Below, one piece after another: positions 45,517-55,806 of a DNA stretch of 64,000 nt. How positions within the stretch are numbered: the stretch's first letter is position 1; every line of letters begins with the position of its first letter. The stretch is taken from the NCBI GenBank assembly GCA_963974675.1, contig CAXBDQ010000010.1, positions 1 through 64,000 on the forward strand. Direction: 5' to 3'. This DNA is from Porticoccus sp963974675. Lineage in GTDB: Bacteria > Pseudomonadota > Gammaproteobacteria > Pseudomonadales > Porticoccaceae. The notes under the pieces are model-generated. The model made no database searches. It was not told where the DNA came from and saw nothing but the letters and a program-made list of their open reading frames with translations. The position numbers and the translations under genes were made by a program.

Positions 45517-45735
45517 AATAAATTAGCAATCTTCTTTTGGTTGAAGTACTTACTTCCCTTCCCATAAGAATATTTGGGAGAGGTAAAGCTTCAATGTCTG
45601 CTTTTGGCCAGTGATATAACTAAAGGGGTCGTAACGAATATTTTCTATCAACCTCTTAGTTTCATCGTTTTGACAAGTTCCATTTTTGGCTGAAATAAGA
45701 CTGTTAGGAGCTCTAGCAACCCTCCCTAACGTGAA

Positions 45736-46170
45736 GCTATTTCTCCCGTGCAGCAGCGCGATATCCAATATCTGTACGATAATAAACCTTATCCCACGAG
45801 ATTTTCTTAGTCAGCTTATAGGCCTGTTGTTGCGCTTCGGTCACGGTATTGCCAAGGCCTACAGCACATAAAACTCTACCGCCATTGGTGGTGACTTGTC
45901 CGTCTATATCTTTGGTGCCCGCATGAAAGACTTTTTCGTTACTGCTGTCGGCATCAGCTGTTGGCAGACCTGAAATCACATCGCCTTTGTTATAGCTGGC
46001 GGGGTAGCCACCTGCCGCAAGTACCACTCCCAGTGCAGCTCGGGAATCCCACTCTGTTGTGCATTGATCTAGTTTCTTATCCAGTGCGGCATTACAGAGT
46101 GCCACTAAATCAGATTTAAATCGCATCATGATGGGTTGGGTTTCAGGGTCGCCAAAGCGGCAGTTGTATT
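45736..46170 (-). pseudogene. Partial second copy of the purD 3' end
   Basis: The frame 45737-46129 encodes the last 130 residues of PurD and ends in the same GYRAAAREK as the intact gene at 47462. The copy extends to 46170 at the DNA level. It lacks the first two thirds of the enzyme, including the ATP-grasp and GAR-binding parts, and cannot be functional. Over its first about 148 bases it differs from the intact copy at 22 positions, and over the next about 287 it is identical by eye. Confidence 0.92.
45736..46170. repeat. 435-base direct repeat, left copy
   Basis: This stretch matches 47461-47895 in the same orientation, offset by 1725 bases. The pair brackets the fic gene. Homology stops abruptly at TTGTATT (46170/47895) on one side and just before GCTATTTCTC on the other. 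Confidence 0.92.
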
Positions 46171-46236
46171 AGCGGAAAAGGGGACGCATTTATTTTCTAA
46201 CCCCTGCTGTTGGTCGAAAATAGGTTATTTGGTTGT

Positions 46237-46291
46237 GGCTAATTTATAGTTGATTTACGGCTAATTATCGGCTATTTTAAGGCTATGTCTT
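46237..46291 (+). repeat. Five 11-base-period units over the fic start
   Basis: GGCTAATT-type units begin at 46237, 46248 (degenerate, AGTTGATT), 46259, 46270 and 46281; the spacing is exactly 11 bases, one DNA helical turn. The last unit overlaps the fic ATG at 46285. A protein binding the same face of the helix at each unit, perhaps the winged helix of Fic itself, would block transcription or translation. No strong ribosome binding site is present. Confidence 0.6.
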
Positions 46292-47328
46292 GGCGTCCAA
46301 AATACACCATAAGCAATAAACTTCTCCTGACTATCCGGGAAATCGGCGAGTCTATCGGTGAAATAAAATCACTGCGCCTGACTGATACTGCCTTGGCAAA
46401 GTTGGAGTTAAGTGCCAGGGAGCTTTCATCCTATGCGTCCACCAGTATAGAGGGTAATCCATTACCGCTTACGGATGTAAAACGCTTGCTTAAAACCGGT
46501 AAAGAAAGCATTCGAGATACTGAGCGAGAGGTGCTCAATTACAATCATGCTTTGCAAGCACTGTTTAAATCTGTCCGTGAAAACCGTTTTGAGTTGAACG
46601 TAAAAACCTTAGAGCGAGTTCAAGGGGCGGTGGTGAAGGGTTTAATGGATAACCCCTCTCATTGTGGTGTGTTGCGTCAAGACCCTGTGATTATTCGCAA
46701 TCCACGTAAGACTGATGAGATTGTTTTTATTCCTCCAGATGCAAAAGATGTGAGACCACTGACAAAAAGTCTTATGGATTTTGTGAATGACAATGTTGGG
46801 AAAATTGATTCTGTAATTCTTGCCGGTATTTTTCATCGGCAGAATGTCATTATCCATCCGTTTATAGATGGCAATGGCCGAACAACACGATTGTTAACGA
46901 CAGCGATACTGGGAAAGACTGGGCTTGATCTGTTCGAGATATTTAGTTTTGAGGAATATTACAATCGTAATATTACCCGTTACTTTAAAACGGTTGGTGT
47001 TGAAGGTGACTACTACGATTTAAAAGATGGCATCGATTTTTCTGCATGGCTGGAGTATTTCGCAGAAGGTATTTTGGACGAATTGCGTCGCGTTATAAAA
47101 ATATTGCCGGAACCGTTACAAGCCAAACCAAGATTAGAGTCACACCATCAACAAATACTGGATTATATTCACGAGCGAGGCAGCATTACGCAGCGAGAAT
47201 ACGGCGGTATTACTGGTCGTAGTTTGGCATCGCGAAAGCTGGATTTTGAAAAACTGATTCAATTGAATTTAATAGAAACCAAGGGTGTAGGGCGCGGTAC
47301 TTATTACGTACTTGTTCCAGCACAATAA
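46285..47328 (+). CDS. Fic family AMPylase-like protein
   Basis: The Fic catalytic motif HPFIDGNGRTTR starts at H191, as needed for transfer of AMP or another nucleotide group from a nucleotide onto a protein. An N-terminal inhibitory helix reads STSIEGN (E56 with G57), matching the [ST]xxxE[GN] motif of class II self-inhibited Fic proteins. A C-terminal winged-helix domain (about residues 280-347, SITQREYGGITGRSLASRKL) suggests DNA binding. The 347-residue length is typical. No antitoxin gene accompanies it, consistent with built-in inhibition. It lies between the partial and complete purD copies. Confidence 0.92.
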   Translation: MSWRPKYTISNKLLLTIREIGESIGEIKSLRLTDTALAKLELSARELSSYASTSIEGNPLPLTDVKRLLKTGKESIRDTEREVLNYNHALQALFKSVRENRFELNVKTLERVQGAVVKGLMDNPSHCGVLRQDPVIIRNPRKTDEIVFIPPDAKDVRPLTKSLMDFVNDNVGKIDSVILAGIFHRQNVIIHPFIDGNGRTTRLLTTAILGKTGLDLFEIFSFEEYYNRNITRYFKTVGVEGDYYDLKDGIDFSAWLEYFAEGILDELRRVIKILPEPLQAKPRLESHHQQILDYIHERGSITQREYGGITGRSLASRKLDFEKLIQLNLIETKGVGRGTYYVLVPAQ

Positions 47329-47460
47329 GCGTCTGCTTTTGGTCCAGAGCATATGGTTAGGTAATATTGAAACCTTTACCTACAAGCGAAAGTTTAAGTT
47401 TGAGCTTATACATAAAGGGTTGCCTTTAAAGATGAATTCATAGAGACATACAAGCTTTGG

Positions 47461-47895
47461 GCTATTTCTCTCTCGCCGCTGCCCGATACCCAATATCCGT
47501 ACGGTAATAAACGTTATCCCAGGAGATTTTCTTGGTCAGTTCATAGGCCTGCTGCTGAGCTTCGGTGACTGAATTGCCAAGGCCTACTGCACATAAAACT
47601 CTGCCGCCATTGGTGGTGACTTGTCCGTCTATATCTTTGGTGCCCGCATGAAAGACTTTTTCGTTACTGCTGTCGGCATCAGCTGTTGGCAGACCTGAAA
47701 TCACATCGCCTTTGTTATAGCTGGCGGGGTAGCCACCTGCCGCAAGTACCACTCCCAGTGCAGCTCGGGAATCCCACTCTGTTGTGCATTGATCTAGTTT
47801 CTTATCCAGTGCGGCATTACAGAGTGCCACTAAATCAGATTTAAATCGCATCATGATGGGTTGGGTTTCAGGGTCGCCAAAGCGGCAGTTGTATT
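47461..47895. repeat. 435-base direct repeat, right copy (inside intact purD)
   Basis: This is the copy of the repeat described at 45736-46170, forming the 3' third of intact purD. Confidence 0.92.
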
Positions 47896-48751
47896 CGATC
47901 ACTTTGGGGGCGCCATCGGCCATGATCATTAAACCGGCATAGAGAAACCCGGTGTAATCGTTGCCCTCTGCTGCCATGCCTTCTACCGTGGGCTGAATAA
48001 CTTCTTCCATAACGCGTTTGTGAATTTCTGGTGTGACTACGGGTGCTGGGGAATAGGCGCCCATGCCGCCAGTATTAGGTCCTTTGTCACCGTTATCTCG
48101 CGCCTTGTGATCTTGAGAGGTGGCCATGGGTAAAATATTTTTGCCATCGACCATCACAATAAAGCTGGCTTCTTCACCGGCTAAAAATTCTTCGATAACG
48201 ACACGGTGACCAGCCTCACCAAAGGCATTGCCTGCCAGCATATCTTTAACGGCTGTTTCCGCTTCTTCTAATGTCATGGCGACGATGACGCCTTTTCCGG
48301 CAGCTAGGCCATCGGCTTTCACCACAATGGGTGCGCCTTTTTCTTTAAGGAAAGCAAGAGCGGGTTCAATGTCGGTGAAGTTCTGGTATTCCCCTGTGGG
48401 GATATTATGACGTGCCAGAAAATCTTTGGTGAAGGCTTTGGACCCTTCTAGTTGTGCTGCCCCTTTGCTGGGGCCAAAGGCGCGCAGATTTCGTGCGGCA
48501 AAAAAATCCACAATGCCATCTACTAAGGGTTGTTCTGGTCCCACAATAGTCAGAGCAATTTGGTTCTGCTCGGCAAAATTGGCCAGTGCTTCAAAGTCAC
48601 TTGGGTCGATAGACAGGTTTTCAAGTTTGGGTTCCAGTGCGGTGCCGGCATTACCGGGCGCTACATAAACGATTTCAACATCTTTTCCCTGGGCCGCTTT
48701 CCACGCTAAGGCATGTTCACGGCCACCTGAGCCAATCACCAGAATTTTCAT
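47462..48751 (-). CDS. purD: Phosphoribosylamine-glycine ligase
   Basis: PurD joins phosphoribosylamine and glycine with ATP to give GAR, the second step of purine synthesis. It is an ATP-grasp enzyme: ILVIGSGGREHALAWKAAQ, VIVVKADGLAAGKGVIVAM-type residues near 150, EFLAGEEASFIVMVDG and GPNTGGMGAYSPAP are present, and 429 residues is the usual length. It follows purH by about 100 bases, in the order dusB-fis-purH-purD seen in Pseudomonas. Its 3' third is duplicated next door. Confidence 0.96.
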   Translation of the reverse strand: MKILVIGSGGREHALAWKAAQGKDVEIVYVAPGNAGTALEPKLENLSIDPSDFEALANFAEQNQIALTIVGPEQPLVDGIVDFFAARNLRAFGPSKGAAQLEGSKAFTKDFLARHNIPTGEYQNFTDIEPALAFLKEKGAPIVVKADGLAAGKGVIVAMTLEEAETAVKDMLAGNAFGEAGHRVVIEEFLAGEEASFIVMVDGKNILPMATSQDHKARDNGDKGPNTGGMGAYSPAPVVTPEIHKRVMEEVIQPTVEGMAAEGNDYTGFLYAGLMIMADGAPKVIEYNCRFGDPETQPIMMRFKSDLVALCNAALDKKLDQCTTEWDSRAALGVVLAAGGYPASYNKGDVISGLPTADADSSNEKVFHAGTKDIDGQVTTNGGRVLCAVGLGNSVTEAQQQAYELTKKISWDNVYYRTDIGYRAAAREK

Positions 48752-48847
48752 GGAAGTTTTTCCTGTCGGTCGAGCCTAAAATGAAAGCGGCGATTGTACC
48801 CAGAAGGTGTAATCGCCGCAAAAGCACATAATTTCTAGAAGTTCAGA

Positions 48848-50422
48848 TTAGTGACGGAAGTGTCTCATGCCTGTAAACACCATGGTCATGCCATGTTCAT
48901 CGGCTGCGGCGATGACTTCATCGTCACGAATCGATCCGCCGGGCTGGATAACACAGCTGATACCTACGCTGGCGGCATTGTCGATACCGTCTCGGAATGG
49001 GAAGAAGGCATCAGATGACATAACGGCACCTTTGATTTCCAGCCCCGCGTGCTCCGCTTTGATGGCGGCAATTCGTGCAGAGTTGATTCGGCTCATTTGG
49101 CCGGCACCTACACCAATGGTTCGGTTGTTTTTGGTGTAGACGATAGCGTTGGATTTCACCATTTTGGCGACTTTCCAGGCAAACATCATGTCGTCCAGTT
49201 CGTCGTCGGTGGGTTTGCGTTGGGTCACCACTTTGAGGTCTTCGCGTGCGACCATGCCGTTATCCCGATCTTGAATCAGTAGCCCACCATTGACGCGCTT
49301 GTAGTCAAAGTCTTGAGGGCGGTCGTTGCCCCATTCACCACATTCCAGAAGTCGAACATTTTTCTTGGCGCTAAGGGCGTCTCTGGCAGCATCGGAGATA
49401 CTGGGTGCAATAATCACTTCAACAAACTGGCGCTCACAAATAGCAGCAGCCGTTTCTGCATCCAGTTCGCGGTTGAAGGCAATAATGCCACCAAATGCTG
49501 ATTCTGGGTCAGTGGCGAATGCTAGGTCGTAGGCTGTTTTAATATCTGTGGCGACTGCTACGCCACAAGGGTTGGCATGCTTGACGATGACACAAGTGGG
49601 TTGGTCAAATTGCTTAACACATTCCAGCGCGGCATCGGTATCAGCAATATTGTTGTAGGACAGTTCTTTGCCCTGTAATTGTTTGGCTGTCGCGATACAG
49701 GCTTCTGTTGGTGCTTCTTCTACATAGAATGCTGCATTTTGGTGTGGGTTTTCACCGTAACGCATTTCCTGTGATTTAAGATATTGCATATTGAAGGTGT
49801 TGGGGAAATTACGTTTTTCATTCGATGTATTTCGAGCACCGAAGTGATTGGCGATCATGCCGTCATAGGCTGCAGTATGCTCAAATGCTTTTACCATTAG
49901 ATTGTAGCGAGTTTCATAACCTAGCTGCGCATCTTGGTTTTGCATCTCTTCAAGCACGGTGCTGTAATCGCTGGCGTTTACAACAATGGCGACATCTTTA
50001 TGATTTTTTGCTGCAGAGCGAACCATAGTAGGGCCGCCAATATCGATATTCTCAATGGCGGTTGGTAGGTCGCAATTTGGGTCGGCCACCGTGGCGGCAA
50101 AGGGGTAGAGGTTTACCACGACCATATCAATGCCGAGAATGCCGTGTTCCGACATGATGTCATCATCAATACCGCGGCGACCGAGAATGCCGCCGTGTAC
50201 TTTAGGGTGTAGTGTTTTTACGCGGCCATCCATCATTTCTGGAAACCCGGTGTAATCCGAAACTTCACGAACGGTAATACCGTTTTCATTCAGTAACCGG
50301 TGAGTTCCACCCGTGGACAGAATTTCAACACCCTGGGCACTCAATGCCTGGGCAAATTCAACAATACCGGTTTTGTCAGATACGCTAATAAGAGCGCGTG
50401 AAACTTTACGCAGGTCGCTCAT
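48848..50422 (-). CDS. purH: Bifunctional AICAR transformylase/IMP cyclohydrolase
   Basis: PurH carries out the last two steps of IMP synthesis. The N-terminal cyclohydrolase (MGS-like) domain begins ALISVSDKTGIVEFAQAL, with GTHRLLNENGITVREVSDYT; the transformylase domain from about residue 200 has MRYGENPHQNAAFY, QLQGKELSYNNIADTDAALE and the catalytic VIVKHANPCGVAVA. The C-terminal GSIRDDEVIAAADEHGM is the usual end. The length of 524 residues is standard. It lies between fis and purD on the minus strand. Confidence 0.97.
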   Translation of the reverse strand: MSDLRKVSRALISVSDKTGIVEFAQALSAQGVEILSTGGTHRLLNENGITVREVSDYTGFPEMMDGRVKTLHPKVHGGILGRRGIDDDIMSEHGILGIDMVVVNLYPFAATVADPNCDLPTAIENIDIGGPTMVRSAAKNHKDVAIVVNASDYSTVLEEMQNQDAQLGYETRYNLMVKAFEHTAAYDGMIANHFGARNTSNEKRNFPNTFNMQYLKSQEMRYGENPHQNAAFYVEEAPTEACIATAKQLQGKELSYNNIADTDAALECVKQFDQPTCVIVKHANPCGVAVATDIKTAYDLAFATDPESAFGGIIAFNRELDAETAAAICERQFVEVIIAPSISDAARDALSAKKNVRLLECGEWGNDRPQDFDYKRVNGGLLIQDRDNGMVAREDLKVVTQRKPTDDELDDMMFAWKVAKMVKSNAIVYTKNNRTIGVGAGQMSRINSARIAAIKAEHAGLEIKGAVMSSDAFFPFRDGIDNAASVGISCVIQPGGSIRDDEVIAAADEHGMTMVFTGMRHFRH

Positions 50423-50483
50423 GATGTCCTCATTGATGTTTATACAGGGTGGCTTATAGGGAGTAGCTTAAATATGCGGCTTG

Positions 50484-50780
50484 TTACAAAAGGTCATATT
50501 GTTTAAGTTTTTTTCGTAATGTGCCCCGGTTCAGGCCGAGCATTTCTGCAGATTTGCTCTGATTATTACGGGTATACGTCAGTACGGCTTCAAGTAATGG
50601 TGCCTCTACCTCGCTCAATACGAGTTGATAGAGGTCATTGGCCGGTTGGCCGTCTAGGTGCAGAAAGTATTGATGTAGTGCGTGTTCAACACACTGCCGT
50701 ACGGATTCGTGTTGGTGAGTGACGGTAGTGTGTTCGTCATCTGTTTCTGCCTGGATCGTAAATGTATCAATGGCGCTCAT
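50484..50780 (-). CDS. fis: DNA-binding protein Fis
   Basis: Fis is the nucleoid protein that bends DNA and activates rRNA and other promoters. The 98-residue protein ends in the helix-turn-helix NQSKSAEMLGLNRGTLRKKL with the usual LKQYDLL-type tail, as in most Fis. The ATG at 50780 overlaps the dusB stop (ATGA), and a GGGA sequence lies nine bases upstream; the dusB-fis operon is conserved in enteric bacteria and pseudomonads. Confidence 0.95.
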   Translation of the reverse strand: MSAIDTFTIQAETDDEHTTVTHQHESVRQCVEHALHQYFLHLDGQPANDLYQLVLSEVEAPLLEAVLTYTRNNQSKSAEMLGLNRGTLRKKLKQYDLL

Positions 50781-51787
50781 GCGGCTTGTTCCCAATTATT
50801 TTTTTGTGCTGCAAAAAAATGATGCAAACTTTGTATTTGTTGGTGCGGGTCTTCCAGCTGGTTGAAATACTTCCGAAACGCTTCTCCCTCTGGCAAAGAG
50901 TTAACGTACCAGCCCACATGCTTGCGGGCAATTCGTATTCCCAGATATTCGCCATAATGTTGATGGATGGCTTTAATGTGTGTGCTGACGACACGTGTTA
51001 ATTCAGTAGTTGAGGGTAGCTCAGGAATTACTCCATGCGCAAGGTAGTGATTAATTTGGTTGAATAGCCAAGGGTTACCTTGGGCGGCACGACCAATCAT
51101 GACCGCCGCAGCTCCGGTGGACTCCAAGACCTGTTTTGCTTGCTGTGGGGAGCGTATGTCTCCATTGGCAAAAACAGGTATTGCTACCGCATCAACCACC
51201 GAGGCAATGGTGTCATATTCTGCCTGGCCTAAAAAGCGACAGGCTCGTGTGCGGCCATGAATGGCCAATGCTTGTATCCCTGTATCCTCGGCAATTTTTG
51301 CTATGCGTTGGGCGTTTCGGTTTTGCTGATCCCACCCCGTACGAATTTTTAAGGTGACGGGTACATCGACAGCTGAAACAACGGCATGGAGGATTTCGGC
51401 TACCAAGGCTTCATTTTGAAGCAGTGCAGAGCCAGCCGCACGTTTACACACTTTTTTTGCTGGGCAGCCCATATTGATGTCGATAATTTCGGCACCCAGT
51501 GCAATATTTTGGCGTGCCGCTTCAGCCATCATTTCCGGAACACTGCCAGCAATTTGAATAGCTCTGGGAGAGGGTTCATCGTGATGAATTAACCGTTGCT
51601 GGCTTTTTCTACTTTTCCACAGGCGAGTGTCGGAGGTAACCATTTCTGAGATTGTCAGGCCTGCGCCCAGTTGTCGGCAGAGTTGGCGAAAGGGCAGGTC
51701 GGTGACCCCGGCCATAGGGGCCAGTATTGTCCGGTTTGTTACTGCGTGGTCGCCAATTTGTACCAAGGTTGTATCTCGATTATCCAA
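50777..51787 (-). CDS. dusB: tRNA-dihydrouridine synthase B
   Basis: DusB reduces uridine to dihydrouridine at position 17 of tRNA using FMN and NADPH. The TIM barrel shows ILAPMAGVTDLPFRQLCRQ, DINMGCPAKKVCKRAAGSAL with the catalytic Cys, VTLKIRTGW, AIHGRTRACRFLGQAEY, VFANGDIRSPQQA and MIGRAAQGNPWLF. The length of 336 residues is typical. It overlaps fis by four bases. Confidence 0.96.
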   Translation of the reverse strand: MDNRDTTLVQIGDHAVTNRTILAPMAGVTDLPFRQLCRQLGAGLTISEMVTSDTRLWKSRKSQQRLIHHDEPSPRAIQIAGSVPEMMAEAARQNIALGAEIIDINMGCPAKKVCKRAAGSALLQNEALVAEILHAVVSAVDVPVTLKIRTGWDQQNRNAQRIAKIAEDTGIQALAIHGRTRACRFLGQAEYDTIASVVDAVAIPVFANGDIRSPQQAKQVLESTGAAAVMIGRAAQGNPWLFNQINHYLAHGVIPELPSTTELTRVVSTHIKAIHQHYGEYLGIRIARKHVGWYVNSLPEGEAFRKYFNQLEDPHQQIQSLHHFFAAQKNNWEQAA

Positions 51788-51841
51788 AGTTGTCGCTGGG
51801 AAGGGCCGATATAATACCCGTAGTTTGTGTGTGGAAAAAGT

Positions 51842-52864
<1,023 letters not shown>

Positions 52865-52976
52865 GATGAATCTGAGTCGCCTGAGTATTCTGGTCCGTCA
52901 TAATGGCTTTGAGCTGTCAATTCAGCGTTATTTTTGACAGTCATTACCCTAACTGAGGTTATTCTACTGGTATCTG

Positions 52977-53855
52977 TCAGCGCTTGATAGCCGTCAATCG
53001 AACCCACTGTTCATTACAGGCTGGCGGATCAAAGTCAAACCAGGGGCGATAGCTTTCCATTACTTCATTCGCTTGGCTTTCGATGATACCTGATAGGCAA
53101 AGTAGGCCGCCAGGGTTGGTCAGTGATGCCAGTTGTGGTGCCAGAGAAACCAGTGGGCCTGCCAGTATATTAGCGATAACGATATCGGTGGCTGTTTCCG
53201 GAGCTTTTTCAGGTAGGTAGACCGGGGTGAGCTCCGGTGCCAATCCATTTCGTTGCGCATTATCGGCAGTGGCCATTAACGCTTGAGGGTCGATGTCTAC
53301 GCAAGTTGTGGTTGCTGCACCCAACAATAATGAGGCGATGGCCAAAATGCCTGAGCCGCAGCCGTAGTCGGTGACTGTTTTCCCTTCGAGTTCTATGTGG
53401 TCTAGCCATTGTAAACAGAGAAATGTGGTGGGGTGCGTACCGGTGCCAAAAGCCAGGCCGGGGTCGAGCAGTAAATTAATACTTTCCGGTTGTGGTGGTG
53501 TTAGCCAGCTGGGGCAAACCCAAAGTCGTTCGCCGCACTGGATGGGATGATAGTGCTTCATCCACTCTCGCTCCCAATCCCTATCTTCCAGTAATTCCCA
53601 GCGATAATAGGGTGCCGATGCTTTCAAAGTTTGGGCAAGCATTTCGCTAATAGCGTTGGTATCACTTGATGCGTCAAATAGCCCTGTGATTCTGGTTTGA
53701 TGCCACAAGGGTGTTTCACCTAAGGCGGGTTCCAGTATGGGTTCGTCGGCATTGTCTTCATAGGTGACGGAAACTGCACCGGCGCCCAGCAAAAGGTCTT
53801 CTATTTGTGCCGCTTGAGTTCTTGAGCTGTTTATTTTGAGTTGCAGCCAGGGCAT
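52977..53855 (-). CDS. prmA: Ribosomal protein L11 methyltransferase
   Basis: PrmA methylates ribosomal protein L11 with S-adenosylmethionine. The AdoMet site is VTDYGCGSGILAIASLLLGA, preceded by LAFGTGTHPTTFLCLQWL, and followed by DIVIANILAGPLVSLAPQL, the catalytic-loop segment of the family. I chose the ATG at 53855, which has AGGA six bases upstream and gives 292 residues; the ATG at 53921 would add 22 residues and cross the terminator hairpin. It lies downstream of accBC as in Pseudomonas. Confidence 0.95.
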   Translation of the reverse strand: MPWLQLKINSSRTQAAQIEDLLLGAGAVSVTYEDNADEPILEPALGETPLWHQTRITGLFDASSDTNAISEMLAQTLKASAPYYRWELLEDRDWEREWMKHYHPIQCGERLWVCPSWLTPPQPESINLLLDPGLAFGTGTHPTTFLCLQWLDHIELEGKTVTDYGCGSGILAIASLLLGAATTTCVDIDPQALMATADNAQRNGLAPELTPVYLPEKAPETATDIVIANILAGPLVSLAPQLASLTNPGGLLCLSGIIESQANEVMESYRPWFDFDPPACNEQWVRLTAIKR

Positions 53856-53882
53856 AGGATTTCCTGTGATGAGCTTATGAAT

Positions 53883-53909
53883 AAAAAGCCCCGTATTCCG
53901 GGGCTTTTT
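53883..53909. terminator. Intrinsic terminator between accC and prmA
   Basis: AAAAAGCCCC (53883-53892) and GGGGCTTTTT (53900-53909) form a 10-pair stem with a 7-base loop, flanked by a T-run in both directions. It would end the accBC transcript before prmA. Confidence 0.85.
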
Positions 53910-53964
53910 ATGGGCTGGCATTTACGCCGGGTCAAGCGTGGCTTTGATGCTCACAATCTGTTAT

Positions 53965-55305
53965 TTAAAGCCCCAGCTTTTTCTCAAGATAATGGATGTT
54001 AACCCCGCCTTTGCGAAATTCCTTGTCGCAGACCAGGTCGCGTTGAAGTGCTGTGTTGGTTTTTATGCCTTCAATATGTAGTTCGTCCAATGCGTTGGCC
54101 ATGCGAGACAGCGCGGCATCACGATCTATACCGTAGGTGATTATTTTTCCTATTAGTGAATCATAGTAAGGCGGCACGGTATAGCCCGCATAAATATGTG
54201 AGTCCACTCTGACACCGTTGCCTCCGGGCGCATGGTAGGCAGTAATTTTGCCTGGGCTGGGCATAAAAGTAGTGGGATCCTCAGCATTAATTCGGCACTC
54301 AAAAGCATGACCTCGGAAGACGATATCTTCTTGTCGGAAACTGAGTTTTTCACCGCTGGCTATTAATAGTTGTTCCTTAACAATATCGACACCAGTAATC
54401 ATCTCTGTCACAGGGTGTTCCACCTGTACCCGCGTGTTCATTTCGATAAAAAAGAATTGACCGTCTTCATAGAGAAATTCAAAGGTACCGGCTCCGCGAT
54501 AACCAATTTCGATACAGGCGTCAACGCAAGCTTTTAATACATCATTGCGGGCGGCTTCTGGAATGCCGGATGCGGGTGCTTCTTCTAATACTTTCTGGTG
54601 GCGGCGTTGTAGTGAGCAATCGCGGTCACCTAGGTGTATCGCATTACCTTGGCCATCGGCCAGAACCTGAACTTCCACGTGGCGTGGGTTTTCCAGGAAT
54701 TTTTCCATATAGACAGTATCATCACCGAACGCGGCTTTTGCTTCCGCTTTGGTGACTTGAATGGCATTGATCAGTTCATCCTCGTTGCGAACGACACGCA
54801 TGCCTCTGCCTCCGCCACCTGCGGCCGCTTTGATTATCACGGGGTAACCAACTTCTAAGCCGATTCGTTTGCTGCGTGTGCTGTCATCTGTCAATGGGCC
54901 GTTGGAGCCAGGGACCGTGGGGACGCCAGACTTTATCATGGCTTCGATGGCGGCTACTTTGTCGCCCATGGTGCGAATCACTTCGGCGGTTGGGCCGATA
55001 AAGGTGAAACCACTTTTTTCAACTTGCTCAGCAAAGTCAGCATTTTCAGCAAGGAATCCGTAGCCGGGGTGGACGGCCTGGGCATTTGAAATTTCCATGG
55101 CGCTAATTATGGCGGGCACATTCAGATAGCTTTGTGCCGAGGCATTTGGTCCGATGCAGATAGTTTCGTCGGCCAGCAATACATGTTTTAGACTTGCGTC
55201 TGCCTTTGAGTGCACGGCAACGGTTTTGATGCCAAGCTCTTTGCAGGCGCGCAGAATTCGTAGGGCGATCTCACCGCGGTTGGCAATAAGCACTTTTTCC
55301 AGCAT
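53965..55305 (-). CDS. accC: Biotin carboxylase subunit of acetyl-CoA carboxylase
   Basis: AccC carboxylates the biotin on AccB using bicarbonate and ATP, in the first committed step of fatty acid synthesis. The 446-residue ATP-grasp enzyme begins MLEKVLIANRGEIALRILRA and has VIIKAAAGGGGRGMRVV, CSLQRRHQKVLEEAPA, FFIEMNTRVQVEHPVTEMIT and GHAFECRINAEDP. It is 25 bases downstream of accB in the standard accBC operon. Confidence 0.97.
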   Translation of the reverse strand: MLEKVLIANRGEIALRILRACKELGIKTVAVHSKADASLKHVLLADETICIGPNASAQSYLNVPAIISAMEISNAQAVHPGYGFLAENADFAEQVEKSGFTFIGPTAEVIRTMGDKVAAIEAMIKSGVPTVPGSNGPLTDDSTRSKRIGLEVGYPVIIKAAAGGGGRGMRVVRNEDELINAIQVTKAEAKAAFGDDTVYMEKFLENPRHVEVQVLADGQGNAIHLGDRDCSLQRRHQKVLEEAPASGIPEAARNDVLKACVDACIEIGYRGAGTFEFLYEDGQFFFIEMNTRVQVEHPVTEMITGVDIVKEQLLIASGEKLSFRQEDIVFRGHAFECRINAEDPTTFMPSPGKITAYHAPGGNGVRVDSHIYAGYTVPPYYDSLIGKIITYGIDRDAALSRMANALDELHIEGIKTNTALQRDLVCDKEFRKGGVNIHYLEKKLGL

Positions 55306-55330
55306 AGCTGTTGCTCCTGTCCTCTGCGGT

Positions 55331-55780
55331 TTAAATGATGGTAATCATAGGTTGGTCGAACTCAACAGGTTCGCCATCTGCTACCAGAACGGCACCAATG
55401 GTGCCTGATTTGTCGGCTTCAATCTGATTCATCATCTTCATGGCTTCAACAATACAGAGTACGTCGCCGGCATTGACCTGTTGTCCTTCTTGAACAAAGG
55501 GTGTTGCACCGGGTGCGGATGAGCGATAGAAGGTGCCAACCATTGGTGACCTTAGGATATGTCCTTCTGGTTCGGCAGCAGCAGGTGCTTCGGAAAATGG
55601 TGTTGGGGCTGCTGGAGCTGGCGCTGCAGCTGCGTGAGGTGCAGCCATCATGGGTGCGGCAGCAACGAATTGTCCGCCGCGAAGAATCCGTACGGATTCT
55701 TCGCCTTCTTTGATTTCCAGCTCGTTAATGTCTGATTCTTCGATCAGCTCAATCAGTTTTTTTATTTTTCGAATGTCCAT
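55331..55780 (-). CDS. accB: Biotin carboxyl carrier protein of acetyl-CoA carboxylase
   Basis: AccB carries biotin between AccC and the carboxyltransferase. It has the N-terminal DIRKIKKLIELIEESDINEL, an Ala/Pro-rich linker (about residues 40-70) and the C-terminal biotinyl domain with K115 in IVEAMKMMNQIEA as the biotinylation site; SPMVGTFYRSSAPGATPFV is also conserved. The length of 149 residues is usual. It is followed by accC and preceded by aroQ. Confidence 0.97.
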   Translation of the reverse strand: MDIRKIKKLIELIEESDINELEIKEGEESVRILRGGQFVAAAPMMAAPHAAAAPAPAAPTPFSEAPAAAEPEGHILRSPMVGTFYRSSAPGATPFVQEGQQVNAGDVLCIVEAMKMMNQIEADKSGTIGAVLVADGEPVEFDQPMITII

Positions 55781-55806
55781 CTGTGGTTACTCCAAATGGG
55801 AAAATG

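Noticed and set aside
45550..45768. Minus-strand frame of 72 codons next to the partial purD
   Set aside because: It has no ribosome binding site or recognised motif and overlaps the purD fragment; it may be junction sequence only.
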